A DNA stretch of 64,000 nt from Seiridium cupressi (taxonomy: Eukaryota; Ascomycota; Sordariomycetes; Amphisphaeriales; Sporocadaceae). Below, in pieces: positions 34,926 through 46,257 of this stretch (its first letter is position 1; every line of letters starts with the position of its first letter). The stretch is from assembly GCA_036674765.1 (NCBI GenBank), contig JARVKI010000026.1:124001-188000 (forward strand), given 5' to 3'. The translations under genes were made by a program, and so were the position numbers. The notes beneath the pieces were generated by a model that was given only the letters and a program-made list of their open reading frames with translations, did not search any database and was not told the DNA's origin.

Positions 34926-36692
34926 TCATTCCAAGAAAATCATTTCCTCCTTCGCGTCGGGGAGTTGGGACGCTTCCCCGTGCATAAGGCCATGAACATA
35001 GCACTCTCCTACCAGTCGACTTCGGCCTCCGCTACCAGCCCCTGGTTTAATGACAAAGGGGACCAAGCCCCCTTGGAATATCACGACAGCATCCCCCGCG
35101 GTGATATCAGCTGGCGCCAGTCCTACATACCCATTTGCTGTGATAAAAAACTTGGCAAGGGAGAGACGCAGCGAAAAGGCGGAGACAGTGCGCCAGTATT
35201 TCCAAAGGTTCATCCTGACTGGGGCAGGCTGGCGAAGGAAGTCGAGTAATGCCTGAATCGAGCTAAACTTTGACAGCGTTTGAGCCCATTCGAAGTCTTC
35301 TGACCTGTCACCGGCGTCAGTTTGGAGCTTTATGTCGCTCGCTTTCTCCAAATACGGGTGGCAAGCGTTTCCGATAGGAAGCATCAGCTTTACCTGCTCC
35401 ATCGTCTCGCCTGTGGGGTAGGAGACCATGGCATCCAGAAAGGTGTACATGGAGTTGACGAAGGTCCACACATCACTGTCCTGTAAAGTGACGTCGTTGA
35501 CAGCTGAGACGGAATCGACAATAGTACCGCTGACAGTGAGTATCTTTCCCGAAACGAACGCATAGGCGCTTGAGTCTCTGCTAGCACGAAAGTATCCCAG
35601 TCTCGAGTTCCATGTCGAGATTGTGCGGAACTGGCGTTCTCGAGTCCAGGCGGGTATCCAAGAAGAGAACTCATACGCCTTCGTACCTTCCGCTTGATGT
35701 AGCAAGTCAATAACATTACCTTGAGCAACAAACACACCAGCGTAACGACGAACAACTGTCTCGAGAGACGAGTAGTCCGGGTTAAGGTCATCGTTCTCGG
35801 CATCTGTCGCCAAGCCTAGGAGACCGAACATCTTGTCTAATTCCAAAGTTGCCTTGGTGTGTGCGAACAGTTCGAAAAGTGTCAACAGCTTATGCTTGCG
35901 TCTAACCGGGCCGTCCGAGTAAAGTTTTCTTGTTTGACCGAGCGCAACTGCGGGGGCAGTTGTTTGGAGGATCGCGTCTGGTTGAATTTCACTCCTCTCA
36001 ACCCAGACTTGGGCCTCCCTGAGACATATCTCTAATGCCTCAAACAGGTATTGCCAGCGAGCCGTGCGCCTGCCACACACCATGATCACGTCGGGTGCGA
36101 GTATGATCTCTTGCATGATCCAGACGCGCTCGAACCAGTCCCGGCCGAAGAGGGCATCGATAGCCTCCCAGACGGTGCTGTTGGGAGGGGGTATCTTGTG
36201 CCCAGCCCAGTAAAGGGGTATTGATGGCAGGTCCACCGGCCATTCTCGGTCCTTATGTGCCTGCATTCTAATCTGTAGAAGAGTGTCTATGGCAATGCTG
36301 CTATCGTCCTCTTCGGGCCCAAGCCAGCCGTAAACGAATTTGGCTGACTGGAAAATGTTGCGCATCAGCCGTATTTGAGAGACTTTCTCATATTCATTAT
36401 CTTGATCAATACAGATAGCATCTACCCAGACATAGATAGGTTTGTCATAACCTCGTATGGACCTCAGTGCCATGTCAAGCGACTCGGTGATGCTCAGTAT
36501 CCCCGGGGGTGTATGTAGCTTATAGAGTTTCATACTAGCGCCCCATGTGTATGAGAGCGCGCGATAGACTGGCTTGTTCGTCATGGAATGAATGGATATT
36601 TTCCCTCGTAGGGGATTTGTCTAGATTCCAGGCAGAAGCTCCAGAAGTCGTATAGATTTGAAGACGGTTAGGGGCTCATGGAATCTCCGCAT
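34926..36692 (-). pseudogene. HET-domain protein interrupted by one in-frame TAG
   Basis: Minus-strand frame with the three HET signatures: YRALSYTWG, IYVWVDAICIDQDN and WFERVWIMQEIILAPDV. A helical region follows, then a C-terminal tail typical of long HET proteins (GYVGLAPADITAGDAVVIF, LVGECYVHGLMHGEA), ending at 34926. The ATG at 36584 gives 552 aa but begins inside the HET fold. The expected N-terminal strand (FKSIRLLELLPG, a hallmark just before HET domains) lies directly upstream in the same frame, starting from an ATG at 36692, but a TAG at 36623-36621 separates the two. No GT-AG pair removes the TAG without also removing that motif. HET domains trigger incompatibility cell death in fungi. 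The allele is therefore either inactive or translated from 36584 without its first strand. Confidence 0.85.
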
Positions 36693-39600
36693 CCCGGAAG
36701 AGATCTCGTTACTCGTCACGGGGCAGAGAGATACACACGGAGGGATAGAACTGAATCTAGCCAGCGAATGAGACTCTATCACGATGTCCAAGTGTCCTTC
36801 CATATAAAGTGCCCAGGGATTGACAAACAGAGCGATGGTGGGACTGCTGTGAATATTGGACACGAATGCCAAAACAGCGATCGATCTTGGACGTGGTGAA
36901 TTTAGGCTATCGGAATAGCATTTTCTAGCCTATCATGATCAGGATTAGCGCAAATGACCAAAGATAACCCTCTCTGATTCCGACCTTGAACGGGGCGATT
37001 ACAGGAGTTGGAAACGGAGTCATATCCATCGTGTATGGTGACGGACAATTAAAATGGAAGGGCTTCAGAGTTAGGGCAACGTACGATTTCAAGCTGATGG
37101 GGATGTAAGGCAAAAGTACTGTCTTCTAGCCCATCATTGATTGTGATGACGTCCATATAGAATGTCCGATCGGCTGCCCATCGCGTGGACCCACGATACC
37201 CGTTTCGAGTCAAAAGTTTGGTGAAGGCACCTGTTCTATCCCAGATAGTGAATGTAGATGACATGGAGTCTTCCTTGAATCTGTACGGCCGCAAACCTGC
37301 CTTCGTGCGTAAAGTACTGGTCCAATCTGTTTCCGGTCGATAAGTTGCTTGCATGTGCTGCTCCAACAGTTGTGAAATCTGCACACATTAGAAACGACTA
37401 TGTGTATACCAATGGTTTAGAAGTTACATGCCTGAAGTTCTCCGAGGAATGCAAGTTCTGGATCTTGCGCATTCATCGCAGGAACCTGCATTCGAAACTT
37501 CGGTTTTCCTTGTTTTGGTACCGCGACGACGGCAGGAAAGAAGAGGCTGGTCCGGGAATGTCGTTCTTCCTCACTCATCAATCCACTAGTGAAATAAGCT
37601 ACTTCATGCTTGTCATTCGTTCTGTTAGAGCCGCCGAGTATTTGGTCAATGTTGGACTGTGGGAGAAACACTGATACATCCTGCTTTTCCAAGTTGCATA
37701 TCTTTGAGAGGAAAGGTTTCAGCTGTGCAGCCGAATTGCGCTCCCATCGCCGAGATGTGACGTTCTTGATGGATCTTGCTTGCTCCAGGTCGTCTAGGAA
37801 TGACTGCAGGGCCTTCCCTTCATCTGAACTCAGGATAGGCTCGGTTGCGTGGAACAGGTATCCTTTGCTGATAGACTTTTCCGAATCTGTTGACAGTTCA
37901 GTGACATGAACACGGTTGTCTTCGAAAAGATCTCAGAATACTCTGTTCAGAACTTACCGCCATCAGATTCAGCATTCCCACATGGTATGCCGTGCCGCGA
38001 AAATGCTTCTTCTATCCTACGCAAGTCGGATTCCACGAGCAGATATTGTAACAACATCATGCTTCGAGGATCTCGTATTTCACAGAGATCTGCAATGTAC
38101 TCGACGAGTTCAATCGGACAAGTCCCCGACGCGGCATAGTCTCGCGTGATGTAAATTACCAAGGACCGGCCGCTGGCGTCAATCTTCGCTGATCCAGAGT
38201 CAGCCCTTCCGGGCATGAGCTCTCCGTTGGGAAGCTTTATCGACCACTCGACAGTAATCTGATCGGTTGCGTATACCACGGTAGATTTAAGTTGGTTTAT
38301 AAGCGTATTCTGTCTTGCGCCGGCAGGAAGAAGCCTTTTTCCAACATTAGGACTATATACCTAGGTATGGTTGAGTGATGATTGAGAGAAGTTCCTTACC
38401 GTGCAATAAACGGTGCTTTTGATCTCATGATCTTAGTAGCTTTTTGATCACAATTGACCGGCGAGTAGGTCTGTATAGCACCGGAAGCAATGTTCGAAAG
38501 CAGCCGGTTGCCAAGATTCAGGCATCTGATCAGGTGCTTCATTCGGGGTATATCAGCAGTATCTATCGCAAGTATCGGAACAACTCCGCGAAAGCAGTTT
38601 CGGAGATGGACTCGGTCAGCAATGAACCATACGTCAGCCTCTTGAGCGGCCTGTAACTGGTCGAATTCCATGTATGGGGTCGACTCTCGTGTACCTAAAA
38701 CGGGAAAGATCGGTCTGCTCAGAAGCCGCCTCTTCAAGCTGGCCCGATTATCAATGAAATTTTCATTCATGGACATATGCTGTGAAAATGCGATGAACAG
38801 CTTGGAAATGTATTTGAGCCCATCCAAGTGGGTAACCTTCAGAGTTTCTTCTGCAATGCATGACTGATCAGCATCTTGGAGTCCCAGGGTCGTGCAGAAG
38901 AACTCGCCGAGTTCAGGGTAGACATTTGACAGAAATGGCGTCTTCCTCAAAGATTCTATACTACTCCACCGGCAATCTTCCAGACGAAACCATCCGCGTA
39001 ACGAGCAATTTAGAGTTGGGGGCACGTATATAAGTGGTTTCGTCACAAATGAAGATCTAAGAGCGCATTAGTCGACACAGGAACTTTTTGAATTGAGACA
39101 TGGTTTCATTGCGTGACTGGTCTCTTACCGGATCGCTTCGCGCTCTCTGCCTGCAAGCAAGTGAAGTTGACGGTACTGGCTCTTGATGCGGTTCATCGAC
39201 GGTTCTAGCTCGCCTTGAAGTGCCTGCAGTCGCTGGATGTGCGTTTCCGCCAGAGCGCCTGTAAGGTCCATGGCAGTGCTTGATCCAACCAGCACTCCCA
39301 GATGACGTAGAAAACCCCACTCTTCATTCTCTGGGTCAGGGATGTCTATGAATTCAATCGAAAAAGACTGGTCTTCGAGGAATCTCGGGATAGGCAGTGC
39401 CGTGTTCGATATCTTGGCGTGATGTCCATCAATACAACCAACCTCTAGAGAGGATAGCTTGTGTAGGAAGTTTCTCCTTGATCTTTGCCAGAGGTCATTG
39501 TGCATTTCATTTGATCTGTCTGGAGCTATCCAACGGCGGTACTCCATCCAGTGGGATCTGAGTAGGAGAAGAACTTCCGAGACATGGAAAGATGCAAGGA

Positions 39601-41823
39601 TGAATTCAAATTCGGCCGATACGCGAAAGGAATAATTTCCCAACACGTTCGATATTATACGAGGAATAGCGCTGAGGTGGAAGTTCTTCACAAGCCAGTC
39701 CGACAACTTGTCAATGTCATCCTGGTCGCAGTCCAGATAGTCTGGATGGATGAAGGGGAACTGTTCTTTCATGAATCCAAGATACCTCGTGGCTGAATGT
39801 GGCTGATTTGAGTCAACATATAATTGTGATCCATGTCGACAGGTACCATTGCTTGTGGCGAACCAAAGGTCACGCTTCTCCGGATTAGACCAACCAGCAC
39901 GATACATGAAACCCACCTGCAAGAGGAGGTCGTCTTTTCGAAGCTCAGACGGCTTTAATCTCGGATTAACATGCATCTTACTGATCTCATCACACACTCT
40001 CTCAGCCGACACTGTTACTATGCCCATCAGGTTAAACAGGTGTCGCCAGTGCTCGTCTGCACATAGCTTCGGATCGACTTCGACGAAGCGAATACCTGGG
40101 GGAGGACAAGATCCTCGTCGACAGGCAGAATGACCTCACCTCTGCTAGCTTCGTAGCCGGTGATCCATGTTCCACTTCTGAGGCGCACGACGGGCAAGTC
40201 AAAGATTGCCGGTTTGCACTCTGGATTTGTCGAGAGAATCCCTATCAAACCTCTGGCCAGACGGGACTGCCACTCAGTTGATTGGTTCGATACATGTACC
40301 GGAACAGCTGTAATCAAAGCAGACAAATGTTCCAGAAAGTCCTGCGCTCTCATCTTTCGTACGCCAAGTCTGCGGATAACTGGCCAGTCCGTTGATGTGT
40401 ACTGATTCGAAAGGTACCGTACGTTTAGAGTATCATGCACTAGGAGTGGATTTCCCTGACCATCCTGGAAAGCAAGAGGGACTGACAGTAAATATCTAGG
40501 GGATACGAAGTCTTCCGAGTGAGCCAAAAGGATCCGCTCGCGGCAAACTTCTTGCACGCCCTGTTCTGCAAAGATCTGAAAGCAGTCCTTGGTTGGTGGG
40601 CGGATGGGAAAGTACCGCAGCCACGAGAACTTTGGAAAAGTTTCATTGAACGTGTGGATAGCTTGTGATAGGGCTGTACCCATATGCTCACACAGAGCTA
40701 AATTCCAAGCTGAGGCCTGGTCAATATCTTCTCGACTCGCTGTTAGAACGAAATCCGCGTTCAAAAGAAACTGCGTCGCATCAGCACACCATAAATATAG
40801 TAATAACATGACTGCTAGTTTACCTTGAAGCCATAATCTCTCACAGGAAGGGTCGAGTACACAAGTTGAGCCGATGGAACCTCCTCGGCATGAACTTCAT
40901 CAACCGGAAATGCCAACGTGATGTCAGCGTGCCGGGCTTTTGGTCGCTGGTCGTCATGAGGGAGACCTTTGGCGATATAGTTTATAACATAATACAAATG
41001 CGCCTGGTCGCCATATTGTAGCGTCACACTGCGCAGAATTCCACTGCCGCTTGGAAGCTCATCTCTGCGAGAGATAGTGTTGTGCCAAACGCCACCACCT
41101 ATGCCGTTGATCGTCAGGTCGATCCGCCTGAGTCTTCGGAGAAAAAGAAGCATGCGGGAGTCCAAGGTCCGAATCTCTTTCAGTACAGGTTGTACGTCAA
41201 AGTCCTGGGGTATTTCGAGAATGAACGATGTCCCACTGAACACCCCAGGTCTCGATCCCTCACACCATGATGGAGCGATCATCCCCAGTTTCTGGCTTCG
41301 GTCAAACTTGAATGAGTAATAGCCAGAACGGACCCGGACGACATCGGCAACCTTGAATACAGATTTGAAACCGATACCCTTTTCGCCGGTATAGTGTTCA
41401 GTGGTGGTGGAACCCTGCTTGGTGCTCGATCCGATGCGACATAGGGACTCGACGTTCTTTTTCGAGAAACCAAGCTCATTACAAGATACCTCGAGTCGGT
41501 GATCTTGATAATTAATACTCAGCGTAGGTAAAACATCTCCGTACTTGTTATCATCCGCATTTTGAATGAGCTCAAGCAAGAAATGTACTGGTCGCTGGTA
41601 TAGCTGGTCGGAAAGCCTAGCGAGTTAGTTGTGGAGTTAGCCATGTTATTGCTTTCTTCATTTCTGGCGTACCCTAGAACGCCTCAAGAACGAGATGAGC
41701 TCACAATTGAAGAGCGTTCTCTAAATCCGACACATCTGTCTCATATCCGTTCAAGCCTTTCTGAGACCGGATTTGCTGGATATGCTCCCGAGCCTCGTCA
41801 GCCGAATTGGGAAAGCCCGACAT
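36693..41823 (-). CDS. Giant GHKL ATPase of the sacsin/NO VEIN type, with a 1-nt frameshift
   Basis: Minus-strand exons 41823-41705, 41616-40824, 40770-39129, 39056-38400, 38334-37958, 37886-37432, 37378-37085 and a last one from 36929 give about 1,500 aa. The N-terminus is a sacsin/Nov HSP90-like ATPase: ELIQNADDN (Glu54, Asn58, Asp60) and GEKGIGFKSVF (about 116-126), the ATP-binding motifs. Large helical regions follow, then the C-terminal module typical of fungal NO VEIN-like proteins (TIALFVNPWALY). All splice phases agree except exon 3, which is 1 nt too short: the frame changes at a run of five G (plus strand) at 40098-40102. The intron after 37432 begins GC rather than GT. The 3' end is unresolved because the last exon stays open towards the HET frame. 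Function unknown; relatives are chaperone- or defence-like ATPases. Confidence 0.82.
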
Positions 41824-43017
41824 CTCATTCGCGCATGAGCCAAGGAATCAAACAATAAACCTACGGCCCTCAGCTTATGTGAAATGTTGCGATACCGTTT
41901 TTAATCTTCTCATTGTGGTAGAAGACAAGAGAATCAAAGTTTTCTGGCAACACTGATGGGGATGGCCGTCATCTGATGTATTGATTGAGGCAAGGCTCTG
42001 GGGCTGAGCGCCCACCCAGCTACCTAAGCGCACATTGCACTTGTGAGCATATGGATTGGATGACAGTGCAGATAAGAGATGTTCATCATTTATACTGTAT
42101 CAGGTGAGCACTTAGTTCGAAATCGTCATTCGTCGGACGCTCATAGGTGGGGCAGAGTCTGTGGTTGGCGAAAAGGATGATACAAATCAGTTGCGGATGC
42201 AGGGCAATCAGAGTAAGGCTGGAAAACTTGGCCCGCTCGAATTTGGGCGATCGAGATCTGATCGTTGGGAACTGCGCTAGACTACTGTCAATACAGCTTG
42301 GACATATTGATAACCAACAAAACGATGCTGGTTCCAAGGTAATAATAGGAATTGTGTTAGAGCGCTCATGCATCTACGATTCTGCTCTGCAACTGCAACT
42401 CCGTTGTCTGAACCCCGCCGCCTACTCCAAACTCTCACACCACGCATGGCTATACATGCAATACTCTATGCAGCTGCAAGCTGTCATGTGATTACGAGAG
42501 GGAAATATCAAGGAACGGTGTGTAAAATTGGTCCGATTTTCAGAAATGCGAATCAAAGGCTAGTCAATGCAGCTCATGGAGTTTGGCTATCGAGGACGCA
42601 GGTTCTGGATGCGAGCCTTCCCAGATCATCATTTGTGATTTGCTTGGAGGCTGGAGATATACGTCATTTATCAGCCGAAAAGAAACAAGCACTTCTACGC
42701 ATTTTGAGCCAGGACCGTTACGTGTCTACTCAGGCGGCCGCCGTCCTTGCAGAACGGTATTACGTCAGATCTTCGGAATGGCCAACCGACAACGGTGATG
42801 GCCTGCTGGAAGGCCGAAGCTTATAACTGGAAGTGGGTACTCCGGACGCCGAAGCCGACCTGTGATACACCCCAGGTTCTATGCAGCCTTATCAGCTGGG
42901 TGAGCACTGGTGAGCACTTCTCCAGGATGCATTGATGTTAAAAGCTCGAGGGCATGATGTAGCCCCCTTTTGGTTACCTCATGTTCCCAACGCACTTCCC
43001 AAGCTCATCTACCCACT
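41824..43017. other. Intergenic region between divergent genes
   Basis: About 1.2 kb. An ATG-initiated frame of 152 codons at 42368-42826 (+) has no domain I recognise, although its second half (from about 42640) has a coding-like composition; it may be a remnant. Otherwise promoter sequence of the two divergent genes. Confidence 0.4.
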
Positions 43018-44304
43018 ATGGCAACCTCAAACAACATCATCTCGCTACGGCGCCATGATCTTGACAATCTTCGCACTTTCCTGACAAGCCTGGTCACAGT
43101 GCACCATACATCAATCACTTACAGCGGGACTGGATCATGGCCATTCAAGTCTGCGATTTTCGCAGACAAATCAGCGTTGATACTAGGCTTCAACATGTGC
43201 AATCAATCGTTCTTCATGGGCCTTTTCTTCTGGATCTCAGGCCGCGTCTCAGCGCAGTCCCTTGAAAAGTCGCCTCACATAGGGGGCTTCATTCGGAATA
43301 AGATTATGAGACTTGGAGTGCCCACCCTACTGTACACACTGGTTGTGACGCCACTGGTGCGTTTCATGGTACTGTCGTCATGGGATGCCGACTATGTACG
43401 AACTTTTCTGCAACACTACTACACAACGCTGAGAAGCGTGAGAGGACCTATCTGGTATACAGCCACCCTGCTATCGTTTGACATCATCGCAGCGTGTATC
43501 AGGAAGGCCTCTGGCTCGACGGAGAAGAAAGGGGTCAACTCAAATCGTAGGATCATATATGAGCAGCTGAAACGATATGGATGGCTCGCAGTGGCAGTCT
43601 GCAGTTTCTTATCCAAGGCTTATTTTCCCTTCGGTACGATGCTTCCTATCATCGGCATGCAACCAACATATTCGTTTCAGTACATATATGCATATACACT
43701 CGGCTATTTGTCGCAGAGCTATGGTGATCAGATTATGAAAGGTGCTTTCGATCCATCGTCTACCCCAGTCAAAGTCAAGGGTACAAAAGACGAGAAGATT
43801 CATGAGGTGCAGACCTCAAGTGGCTTATCTTTGCCGATTGCCGTTGTAATTTCGCTATTATCCATCAACTTCATCTTCCTCCCCCGATACCTGGACTCGG
43901 TCGATTGGCTAAGGGAAACTATGGCCCAGTTATTCGGCGGCTGGACCATGCCATCTCTTCTCTACGCCTTCTGGAACGAGTTTTCCTTTCATCTCGTCGG
44001 GCCCGCGCTCATGTCCTACTTTCAGCAGTGGTACAACAAGCCGACGATCTTGTCGACGTGGAATGCAAGATACTCGTACGCTGCTTTTCTAGTACACGAA
44101 CCACTCAGCGTCGCCATGGAGATCCTGGTGGAAAAGGCATTGCTCCCAGTTCTTGCGACGGACTTCTGGATGAAGAGTCAGATATGGCAGAATATTGGGC
44201 CAGCGGTCATGACGGTCAGCGTGGGGTTGACTAGTGCTTGGGCTTCATCGTTCGCTGGCAAGAAGCTGTTGGAATGGATTCCATCATTGAAGAAGATTAT
44301 ATAG
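43018..44304 (+). CDS. Acyltransferase-3 family membrane protein
   Basis: Single exon, 428 aa from the ATG at 43018; the frame is open further upstream but only on a TTG. The start of the domain is typical of acyltransferase 3: LRRHDLDNLRTFLTSLVTVHH, with the Arg and His believed to take part in acyl transfer, then FFMGLFFWISGRVSAQSL and IRNKIMRLGVPTLLYTLVV. About ten hydrophobic helices cover the chain and the last ends SSFAGKKLLEWIPSLKKI. Members move acyl groups onto sugars, lipids or antibiotics at a membrane. The substrate cannot be inferred, and no biosynthetic neighbours are present. Confidence 0.88.
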   Translation: MATSNNIISLRRHDLDNLRTFLTSLVTVHHTSITYSGTGSWPFKSAIFADKSALILGFNMCNQSFFMGLFFWISGRVSAQSLEKSPHIGGFIRNKIMRLGVPTLLYTLVVTPLVRFMVLSSWDADYVRTFLQHYYTTLRSVRGPIWYTATLLSFDIIAACIRKASGSTEKKGVNSNRRIIYEQLKRYGWLAVAVCSFLSKAYFPFGTMLPIIGMQPTYSFQYIYAYTLGYLSQSYGDQIMKGAFDPSSTPVKVKGTKDEKIHEVQTSSGLSLPIAVVISLLSINFIFLPRYLDSVDWLRETMAQLFGGWTMPSLLYAFWNEFSFHLVGPALMSYFQQWYNKPTILSTWNARYSYAAFLVHEPLSVAMEILVEKALLPVLATDFWMKSQIWQNIGPAVMTVSVGLTSAWASSFAGKKLLEWIPSLKKII

Positions 44305-44600
44305 CTACCGGTCAATGTCGATAAATAGGAAACAACAGCCTCTGTAAACTCGCAGTCTTGTGCCAATCCCCGTGGAGGCGAGCTATTCACCTCGCAATCG
44401 CATGCTTAGAAAAACATCGTTCTCGTATCCTAGATTGCGATAGCGCCATCATTTGGGTATGAAGTTGCATGCTCATGAATTATGAACATGTTGAGTGTAA
44501 GTAATGGTCGCAGTGGAGGGCATTGATAACCTGCGAGGTCAGGGAGCACACTATCTGTCTGCTCGCGACAAGCTGGGAAACCGGAGCTCCGCAGCAAGCT

Positions 44601-44628
44601 TTGCTCCGTGTTGCTCCGTGTTGCTCCG
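44601..44628. repeat. 10-bp direct repeat, 2.8 copies
   Basis: Unit TTGCTCCGTG occurs twice exactly and a third time partially, in non-coding sequence. Confidence 0.9.
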
Positions 44629-44998
44629 CCTCCTCCCTCCTTCGCCGTTGGCCGTGAGGATTTCGAGGAGTGTTGGAGATAATCATTACTCCTCTGAGTA
44701 TGAAAAGGCGTGAGGACCCGCAACGGAGATAAGAGGCCGCACTAACTCGCATCAGGTAGTCTGTTATACCCGGTAGCTTGTGCAAAGTCCGTATAAACCA
44801 CACGGAGATGTCCTTCGATGGCGTGTCGTCACGGCCAAGTCTATTGTCGCCGTGCACGAACGGATGCCCATGCAAGTCCTCATGCGGTGTAAGGGTTATT
44901 CAGCCGGAGGTATTACTTCATCCTCTCATCCTAGCGACGGACTTCGTGAGTTTGCAGCCGAGGACCATTGCTATCTCACCCTGTCAGCTAACAGGAGG

Positions 44999-45019
44999 CT
45001 ATACGCTATACGCTATACG
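44999..45019. repeat. 7-bp direct repeat, 3 copies
   Basis: Unit CTATACG three times head to tail, about 220 bp upstream of the NmrA-like ATG. Confidence 0.9.
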
Positions 45020-45235
45020 GCCGAGATATCTTGATCGGTTCTGTCGTCACTCTACCTGGCGGGATATAAGTATTAGTATTAGTTCATGCTTCGCTTTCGT
45101 TACCTCTCTTCTTCATCTCATACAAGAAAATAACGCCAATCATCAATCAGCATTGCTATTGCATAGATTCAGTACAGAACGATCCGATCTTTCGACCTTC
45201 AAGAGCATTCTTCAAAGCATATCTTACTTTTCAAC

Positions 45236-46257
45236 ATGTCGCATGCCAAAAACGTTGCCATAGTCGGGGTAAGCCAACAATACAAGACACGAGGGGACCT
45301 TACCTCATTGCTAACATGCACAACCAGGCGGCCGGTACCGTAGGCAAGTTCGTCGTAGAAGCACTCGTCAGGGCCGGCAAGCATAACGTCACGGCTATTA
45401 CCCGTGCCAATAGCAATGCGGCCATCCCTGATGGGATGAAGGTCGCCACAGTTGATTACGACGAGAATTCATCCCTGGTCGAGGCCCTGAAGGGCCAGGA
45501 AGTTCTCATCATCACCATGAGCGCGTTAGCCCCGCAGGAGACCAACTTCAAGCTGATTGACGCCGCGGCCGAGGCCGGTGTCGCCTGGATCATCCCAAAC
45601 AATTGGGGAACTGACGGGACCAACGAGCAACTCGGCAAGGACATATTTCTCGGTCCCGGAAACACCGCTGTGCGTGATTACATAGAGAAGATGGGCAAAA
45701 GCTCGTGGGTCGCCATCGCGTCCAACTTTTGGTACGAGTACAGCCTCGGCGGCTCGGCCAATCGGTATGGCTTCGACTTCAAGAACAAGTCGGTCGTCTT
45801 CTTCGATGACGGCACCCAGCCCATCAACACCACCACCTGGCCGCAGTCCGGCCTCGCCGTCGCGCGCCTACTCGCACTGCCTGTTCATCCTCAAGGGGCC
45901 GACGACCAGAGCCTGACGCTCTCCAGCTTCAAGAACAAGTTCGTCTACATCTCATCCTTCTATATCAGCCAGAAGGACATGTTCGAGTCCGTCCTCCGCG
46001 TGACGGGCGACAAGGCCGAGGACTGGACCATCAGCTATGAGAACAGCAGGGAGCGGTACCAGAACGGTGTGAAGGCGTTTCAGTCGGGCGATATGCCGGG
46101 GTTCGCGAGGGCCATGTACTCGCGCATGTTCTATCCCGACGGGTCTGGTTCCTATGAGAAGACCAAGGGACTCCACAATGAGTTGCTTGGGCTGCCGAAG
46201 GAGGACCTTGATGAGTTCACCAAGATTGGTATCGAGCGTCAAGATTTGGTGTACTAG
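45236..46257 (+). CDS. NmrA-like / isoflavone-reductase-like NAD(P)-binding protein
   Basis: Two exons, 45236-45268 and 45328-46257 (intron 59 nt), give 320 aa. The 11-residue first exon MSHAKNVAIVG joins AAGTVGKFVVEALV to form the Rossmann loop VGAAGTVGK. The rest matches the NmrA-like branch of atypical short-chain reductases: VDYDENSSLVEALKGQEVL, LIDAAAEAGVAWIIPNNWG, SNFWYEYSL. The usual SDR Tyr-x3-Lys is not evident, as in NmrA-type redox sensors; relatives include both pinoresinol/isoflavone-type reductases and regulatory proteins. Cytosolic. The second exon is clearly richer in G/C at third positions than its flanks, a sign of strong expression or a distinct origin. Confidence 0.92.

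Larger units (their letters stand above)
44305..45235. other. Intergenic region
   Basis: About 930 bp. It contains two small direct repeats (44601-44628 and 44999-45019). The final about 200 bases are A/C/T-rich leader sequence of the NmrA-like gene. Confidence 0.45.

Noticed and set aside
42368..42826. 152-codon ATG frame between the ATPase and acyltransferase genes
   Set aside because: Partly coding-like but with no recognised family and no promoter or splice support; kept as a note only.
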